DNA of 36,652 bases, from the NCBI GenBank assembly GCA_040389065.1, contig JAZKAR010000013.1, positions 1-36,652 of the forward strand, written 5' to 3'. Made by a program: the position numbers and the translations under genes. The notes under the pieces are model-generated. The model did no database searches, was not told the DNA's origin, and saw only the letters and a list, made by a program, of their open reading frames with translations. Source of the DNA: JAZKAR01 sp040389065. GTDB taxonomy: Bacteria; Pseudomonadota; Gammaproteobacteria; Burkholderiales; Casimicrobiaceae. Of the stretch, positions 32,579-36,652 are shown piece by piece; position 1 is the stretch's first letter; each line of letters starts with the position of its first letter.

Positions 32579-32986
32579 ATGAAAAACAATATCTCGAAAC
32601 GCTTAACAATATTAATGATCATGCTAAGTACGTTAATGCTAAGTGGATGCGAAAGCTTAGAGGGTTTGTTTTCAGGAGCCTCATCTTCAAAAAGAGGCTA
32701 TGCTTCTAATGCTTCGCGACCAGCCTTTGTTTCTCCTCGCATCACGAGAGAATTAGCGCCTACCCCTCCACCGCCTCCGCGTATTGATAATATTACTTCC
32801 TCTCCTGGCTCAGGCTATATCTGGATGGATGGTTATTGGAGCTGGAGTGGCGGAAAATACAGTTGGAGCAATGGTCGTTGGGCACCCGCAATGCCTGGGC
32901 AATTTTGGATAGCGCCTCATTGGAAACAAGAAAGAGCAGGGTGGCGTCTTCATCCGGGGTATTGGAAGAAAACAGGTAAACATTAG
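32579..32986 (+). CDS. Trp-rich (YXWGXW-like) lipoprotein
   Basis: A 135-residue lipoprotein: signal peptide with lipobox LMLSGC (C24), a Ser-rich linker, a proline run (APTPPPPPR) and a C-terminal tryptophan-rich repeat region (YIWMDGYWSWSG, YSWSNGRWAP, GQFWIAPHW, GWRLHPGYW). This matches the small YXWGXW/WxxGxW repeat lipoproteins of unknown role, common in proteobacteria. The Pro/Trp character suggests a surface or cell-wall position. It has its own leader, 125 bp after the pqaA-like stop. Confidence 0.85.
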   Translation: MKNNISKRLTILMIMLSTLMLSGCESLEGLFSGASSSKRGYASNASRPAFVSPRITRELAPTPPPPPRIDNITSSPGSGYIWMDGYWSWSGGKYSWSNGRWAPAMPGQFWIAPHWKQERAGWRLHPGYWKKTGKH

Positions 32987-33194
32987 GGCAGAGGTGGGCA
33001 GGTTTTTTAAACTCAGCTTTTTAGAATACCATTTTAGAATGCTCTTACTTCTTCTGAAAATGTGAACGATTTATTTCTATATTCATTCATGCTGCAATGT
33101 ATGATAAATCTCAAATAAGAAAATATTCAGGTAGCCAAACGTGCTTTAAAAGACACGCAGCCACTTTTTATTAAGGCCAAGGGGTTTATTTATT
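32987..33194. other. Intergenic space, no clear content
   Basis: Nothing recognised apart from the small frame at 33195-33290. No hairpin with a T-run follows the Trp-rich lipoprotein gene. Confidence 0.35.
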
Positions 33195-33290
33195 TTAACG
33201 AAAGTAAGGATTTCCTTGGGAGGGTGTAAGAGTTTTTTTGTTATCCAAAAGCACAATTCGATGGTATCTTGCCTCATCATCAATATTCAT
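33195..33290 (-). CDS. Possible 31-residue ORF after the LysR gene
   Basis: ATG frame starting about 8 bp after the LysR stop and encoding MNIDDEARYHRIVLLDNKK plus 12 residues. AGG of TATAGGTACTGAA stands about 8 nt before it. Composition is protein-like, but no homolog is known to me; it could be a small co-transcribed gene or a fragment. Confidence 0.3.
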   Translation of the reverse strand: MNIDDEARYHRIVLLDNKKTLTPSQGNPYFR

Positions 33291-33298
33291 TTCAGTAC

Positions 33299-34204
33299 CT
33301 ATAAATTAGCTTCGCGATGTTGTTGGGCGGCCTGCAATAACCACTGCTCAAACGCCTGTAAAATGGTAGAGCTTTGTTTACGTTCAGGATAAACCAAATA
33401 ATAGCCTTTGTTGGTTTTTAGGGTCATTTCGCAAGGGGTAACTAACTCGCCTATGAGTAGTTCATGCTGAACAAAAAAACGAGGAACTAGCGCTATACCT
33501 AAACCAGCACGAGCAGCTTCTACCAGCATTGAAAATAACTCGAAACGCGGGCCTTTCATGCTATTAAAATCATAGATTCCTGATAATGAAAACCATTTAC
33601 GCCAAGCATAGGGGCGCATAGATTGATGCAACAGGGTAAAGGTTTCAAGGTTTTCAGGCTTTAAAGGTAAAGGTGTTTTTAATAATTTGGGGCTGCATAC
33701 AGGAATAATTTCTTCGCCAAACAGATGTTTAGTAACTGACCCAGGCCATACAGGGTTGCCAAAATGAATTGCCGCATCAAAAGGCGTATCAGTAAATAAA
33801 AACGGTTCGGTACGTGTTGTTAAATTAAGTGTGATATCAGGATGTTTCTCACAAAATTCGGGTAGGCGGGGAATCAACCAACGGGTAGTGAATGTAGGAA
33901 TGACAGCTAATTCAAGAATTCCCCCTGCGCCGCGCTGCGACATCGCTTCTAGTGTCGCTTGTTCCATTTTATCAAGATGTTCTCGAACGCTTCTGGCATA
34001 CACCAACCCAACATCTGTTAGGCTGACACGCTTTTTAATTCGGCTAAATAAAGGTGTTCCTAAAAATTTTTCTAAGCTGGCAATTTGTCTGCCGACCGCA
34101 CTTTGCGTTAAAAATAATTCGTCGGCTGCCCGCGTAAAGCTTAAGTGACGAGATGCTGCTTCAAACGCAATTAAGGCCTCAATACTAGGAATTTTCCTAC
34201 GCAT
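33299..34204 (-). CDS. LysR-family regulator, GcvA-like
   Basis: A 301-residue LysR-type regulator. The N-terminal winged helix (IPSIEALIAFEAASRHLSFTRAADELFLTQSAVGRQIASLE, LGTPLFSR) has the P.I.AL.AFEA start of the GcvA subgroup; the C-terminal effector domain follows from about 92 (LELAVIPTFTTRWLIPRLPEF). It is divergent from the KamA-like gene with a 248-bp shared region, so it probably regulates that gene and itself. The effector is unknown. Confidence 0.92.
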   Translation of the reverse strand: MRRKIPSIEALIAFEAASRHLSFTRAADELFLTQSAVGRQIASLEKFLGTPLFSRIKKRVSLTDVGLVYARSVREHLDKMEQATLEAMSQRGAGGILELAVIPTFTTRWLIPRLPEFCEKHPDITLNLTTRTEPFLFTDTPFDAAIHFGNPVWPGSVTKHLFGEEIIPVCSPKLLKTPLPLKPENLETFTLLHQSMRPYAWRKWFSLSGIYDFNSMKGPRFELFSMLVEAARAGLGIALVPRFFVQHELLIGELVTPCEMTLKTNKGYYLVYPERKQSSTILQAFEQWLLQAAQQHREANL

Positions 34205-34367
34205 AGTTTAATCCATCCTTTCCTTTATGCCAATGCCTGAGGAAGGAATGATGCTTACAAACTTGCTAGAGTAATTAGGCATGAGTTCATTCCTCAAACG
34301 CACAATATCTGCATTTTATATCGTTTGCTTCTTGTTATGCACTCACTGAGAATGTGACCGCAAGGTA

Positions 34368-34397
34368 TGTGTGCATATTTCACAGTATCAGCACACA
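34368..34397. promoter_or_regulatory. Candidate regulator-binding inverted repeat
   Basis: TGTGTGC (34368-34374) and GCACACA (34391-34397) form perfect 7-bp arms 16 nt apart in the region between the divergent lysR and KamA-like genes. The spacing is longer than the common T-N11-A box, so assignment to the LysR protein is tentative. Confidence 0.35.
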
Positions 34398-34452
34398 CGT
34401 TTTATCAACAGTTATAAAAGATATAAAAGCATAAAAGGTCAAAAGGAAACGT

Positions 34453-35838
34453 ATGACGCCATCCGAAACCAAGTTTAAACCTTATACTCGTACCTCCATT
34501 CAAGAAGCCCCTCAATGGAGTAAAATTCCAGAAAAAGTTCGTGAAGCGGCTTTAGTTATTTCTAAAGTGTTGCCGTTTCGAACGAATCCTTATGTAATGA
34601 ATGAGTTGATTGATTGGGATAATATCCCCAATGATCCTATTTTTCGTCTTACTTTTCCGCATTACGATATGTTGCCTGCTGCCGAATATGAGAACCTTAA
34701 GGCGCTAATAGATAGCAATGATGAAAACGCTATCAATAAAGAAGTGCATGCCATGCGCTTACGGATGAATCCGCATCCTGCTGGGCAAATGACACATAAT
34801 GTACCTATGCTGAATGGTGAGCCGCTTGATGGCCTTCAACATAAATATAAAGAAACTGTGTTGTTTTTCCCCAGTGCTGGGCAAACATGCCATGCGTATT
34901 GTACATTCTGCTTCCGCTGGCCTCAGTTTGTGGGCATGGATGATATGAAGTTTAATGCCAAAGAAACCAGTGCATTGGTGGAGTATCTTAAGCAGCATCG
35001 TGAAGTAACAGATGTGCTGATTACGGGTGGTGACCCGCTTATCATGAATACCCGCTCATTAGCTGGGTATATTGAGCCTTTATTGGTTCCTGAGCTTGAG
35101 CATATTAAGAATATTCGTATTGGTACTAAATCAGTAGGTTACTGGCCACAGCGGTTTGTATCGGATAAAGATGCCGATGATTTATTACGTTTATTTGAAA
35201 AAGTCGTAAATTCTGGTAAAAATCTTGCCATTATGGGGCACTATAATCACCCCGTAGAATTAAGTACAAATGTTGCCCGTACAGCTGTGAAGCGTATTCT
35301 TTCTACTGGCGCCACAATAAGAATGCAATCACCGCTGATTCGTCATATTAATGATGACCCTAAAGCGTGGGCTGAATTGTGGACTACTGGCGTGAATTTA
35401 GGCATGATTCCTTACTATATGTTTATTGAGCGCGATACCGGGCCTAGAAATTATTTTGAAGTGCCTTTAGTAAAAGCCTATGAGATTTTTCAAGAAGCGT
35501 ATCGTTCAGTATCAGGCCTTGCACGTACAGTACGTGGCCCTTCAATGAGCGCGTTTCCTGGAAAAGTGGCAATTGATGGAGTGGTGACGATTGGTGGAGA
35601 AAAAGTATTTGCATTGCAGCTTCTGCAAGCGCGTAATCCTGATTTAGTGCGCCGCCCGTTTTATGCCAAATTTGATGAAAATGCTGTATGGCTTGATGAT
35701 TTGGTTCCTGCTTTTGGAGAGAAAAAGTTTTTCTTTGAAGAAGAGCAAGATAGCCATGTATCGATTGAGTCTAAAAAGAAAATTAATATTTTCCCTTTAC
35801 CCGCAGGGAACTCTGAGAATGTGATGATTGCAAGTTAA
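34453..35838 (+). CDS. KamA-family radical SAM protein
   Basis: A 461-residue radical SAM/PLP protein of the lysine 2,3-aminomutase family. The [4Fe-4S] motif is C146-x3-C150-x2-C153 (QTCHAYCTFC); SAM-binding TGGDPL at 191-196; PLP lysine K371 in AFPGK. In Clostridium lysine aminomutase, Asp293 and Asp330 hold the substrate's side-chain amine; the aligned places here are R327 (FIERDTG) and R361 (TVRGP). The substrate is therefore probably not lysine and may bear a carboxylate. AAAGGA precedes the ATG. Divergent from a GcvA-like regulator. Confidence 0.85.
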   Translation: MTPSETKFKPYTRTSIQEAPQWSKIPEKVREAALVISKVLPFRTNPYVMNELIDWDNIPNDPIFRLTFPHYDMLPAAEYENLKALIDSNDENAINKEVHAMRLRMNPHPAGQMTHNVPMLNGEPLDGLQHKYKETVLFFPSAGQTCHAYCTFCFRWPQFVGMDDMKFNAKETSALVEYLKQHREVTDVLITGGDPLIMNTRSLAGYIEPLLVPELEHIKNIRIGTKSVGYWPQRFVSDKDADDLLRLFEKVVNSGKNLAIMGHYNHPVELSTNVARTAVKRILSTGATIRMQSPLIRHINDDPKAWAELWTTGVNLGMIPYYMFIERDTGPRNYFEVPLVKAYEIFQEAYRSVSGLARTVRGPSMSAFPGKVAIDGVVTIGGEKVFALQLLQARNPDLVRRPFYAKFDENAVWLDDLVPAFGEKKFFFEEEQDSHVSIESKKKINIFPLPAGNSENVMIAS

Positions 35839-35952
35839 ACCTTGCTACGTTTAAATATTGAAATTATCTAGTATTACTACCCCGGTTTTTCTACCCTGAA
35901 TTTTTTAGCGGCTCCGCAGTATTCATCCATACTTAGCGCAAGTCGTTCACGC

Positions 35953-36021
35953 GAAGTCTTTTGGGCTGTTGAACACACCCTCCGTACTTTCGCGTATACC
36001 GCCACTTATCAAAAAGACTTC
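35953..36021. terminator. Inverted repeat between convergent genes
   Basis: GAAGTCTTTTG (35953-35963) pairs with CAAAAAGACTTC (36010-36021), one extra A, enclosing 46 nt. It lies between the KamA-like stop and the convergent PEP-CTERM gene end at 36033, so a bidirectional terminator is likely. The right end (GACTTCTGCAGTAAAT) resembles the end of repeat copy 4 (AACTTCTGCAATAAAT), so it may be a relative of that family. Confidence 0.45.
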
Positions 36022-36032
36022 TGCAGTAAATC

Positions 36033-36614
36033 TTATTTTTTTCTAGCGCTTAATTTTTTTCTTCTTAACGCCATTAAACTTAAGCCAATAAGCATCGTGG
36101 CATAGATTTCAGGTTCTGGCGTAGGTGATAATAAATACGCCCGCCCATTAGTTCCTTGTGCAACAATTTGGTCAGCATTATTGATATCATAAGCCGCAGC
36201 TAGAGTGATGCCTGAAGACGGATCAATTAAATTTTTTAAGTCTTGCATACCCTTGCCAGGCGTATATAAAAATGCTCCTGGTGTTTCGGTAATTCTATTG
36301 TAACCAAGAAATTCACGTACACTAAACTCTCCTACCACTTTGCCTGAGTCATTAATTCCGTAACCTGTGCTGCTACTTCCTATCGCTAGTTTAATTGAGC
36401 CTTTGTTAGGAGTATAAAGGAAGGCGTGATCAGTGCCATCAACGCTACTTATACCAGTGACTTGGCCTGATGAGTTAATACTATAACCATAACTACTACC
36501 GCCATCATAATCTTCGTTGCCTATATTTTGGTCATCATCAAGCGCTTTAATAGTTTGCATGCCAGCTTCAGGCGTATATATAAACGCACGGATTGAGCTA
36601 TAGCAAGCCAACAT
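36033..36614 (-). pseudogene. 5'-truncated HAF-repeat PEP-CTERM protein
   Basis: A 193-codon frame with three or four HAF-type repeats (AFIYTPEAGM, HAFLYTPNKG, GAFLYTPGKGM, separated by GYSINSSGQVTG, GYGINDSGKVVG, AYDINNADQIVAQ) and a PEP-CTERM tail: PEPEIYATMLIGLSLMALRRKK (Pro-Glu-Pro, hydrophobic helix, basic end), the signal for exosortase processing. It lacks a signal peptide, although PEP-CTERM proteins must be exported, and an in-frame stop lies 15 nt before the first ATG. Probably the 3' end of a longer gene broken by a frameshift or rearrangement; the upstream part lies outside the window. Confidence 0.7.
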
Positions 36615-36652
36615 TAATGTGACATAATATTAAGTATGACTTATTCACTAGA

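Noticed and set aside
1..36652. CRISPR array, tRNA or rRNA genes, complete IS elements
   Set aside because: I looked for regularly spaced repeats, tRNA-like T-loop motifs and transposase motifs and found none.

Overview
This is a 36.7 kb, AT-rich stretch of a Gram-negative bacterial chromosome, most likely a beta- or gammaproteobacterium. Several proteins carry lipoprotein signal peptides. There are close relatives of the enterobacterial MdtH, YjiA, GstA, Hmp and PqaA proteins, an exonuclease VII pair, and a protein with a C-terminal PEP-CTERM sorting tail. I do not assign a genus. A run of exactly 100 N at 14020-14119 shows this is a draft scaffold.

Region by region. 1-2.2 kb: two GNAT acetyltransferase genes separated by a sequence with the layout of an integron attC site, then a small DUF1971-type gene and gene debris. 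2.2-7.3 kb: an unknown lipoprotein, an MdtH-like efflux pump, a TMEM175-type channel, an NTF2-fold protein, an ABM-fold protein and a small secreted protein. 7.3-11 kb: a receiver-PAS-GGDEF-EAL cyclic-di-GMP protein and an ABM domain fused to a membrane anchor. 11-13.5 kb: an unrecognised pair (secreted protein plus membrane-anchored protein) and a secreted acetoacetate-decarboxylase-like protein. 13.6-18 kb: xseB and xseA (interrupted by the N gap), a VOC protein, a YjiA-type metal GTPase and a YCII protein. 18.3-22.6 kb: a mosaic of broken genes and a duplicated 0.6 kb segment that flanks an intact lipoprotein sulfatase. 22.6-29 kb: an ABM protein, a GNAT, flavohemoprotein Hmp with a small membrane partner, a PaiB-type flavin protein, a TylF-type methyltransferase, and a divergent HxlR regulator/glutathione transferase pair. 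29-33 kb: cyanophycinase, a PqaA-like lipoprotein and a tryptophan-rich lipoprotein. 33.2-36.6 kb: a GcvA-like LysR regulator divergent from a KamA-like radical SAM enzyme, then a 5'-truncated HAF-repeat PEP-CTERM protein.

Most genes stand alone with their own ribosome binding site, so operons are few: xseA-xseB, hmp with the 3-TM gene, and the 11.2-12.5 kb pair. Stress and detoxification themes recur: NO dioxygenase, GST, efflux, GNATs, and VOC/YCII/ABM proteins.

The most notable features are not ordinary genes. They are a dispersed family of about 100-bp palindromic elements with long terminal inverted repeats (four copies and a half copy), the attC-like site, an interleaved inverted-repeat structure with an operator-like palindrome upstream of the sulfatase, many gene fossils (TPR, EAL, acetyltransferase and others), an exonuclease VII large subunit with an apparent extra N-terminal DUF5710-like module, and a KamA relative with arginine where lysine aminomutase has its two lysine-binding aspartates.
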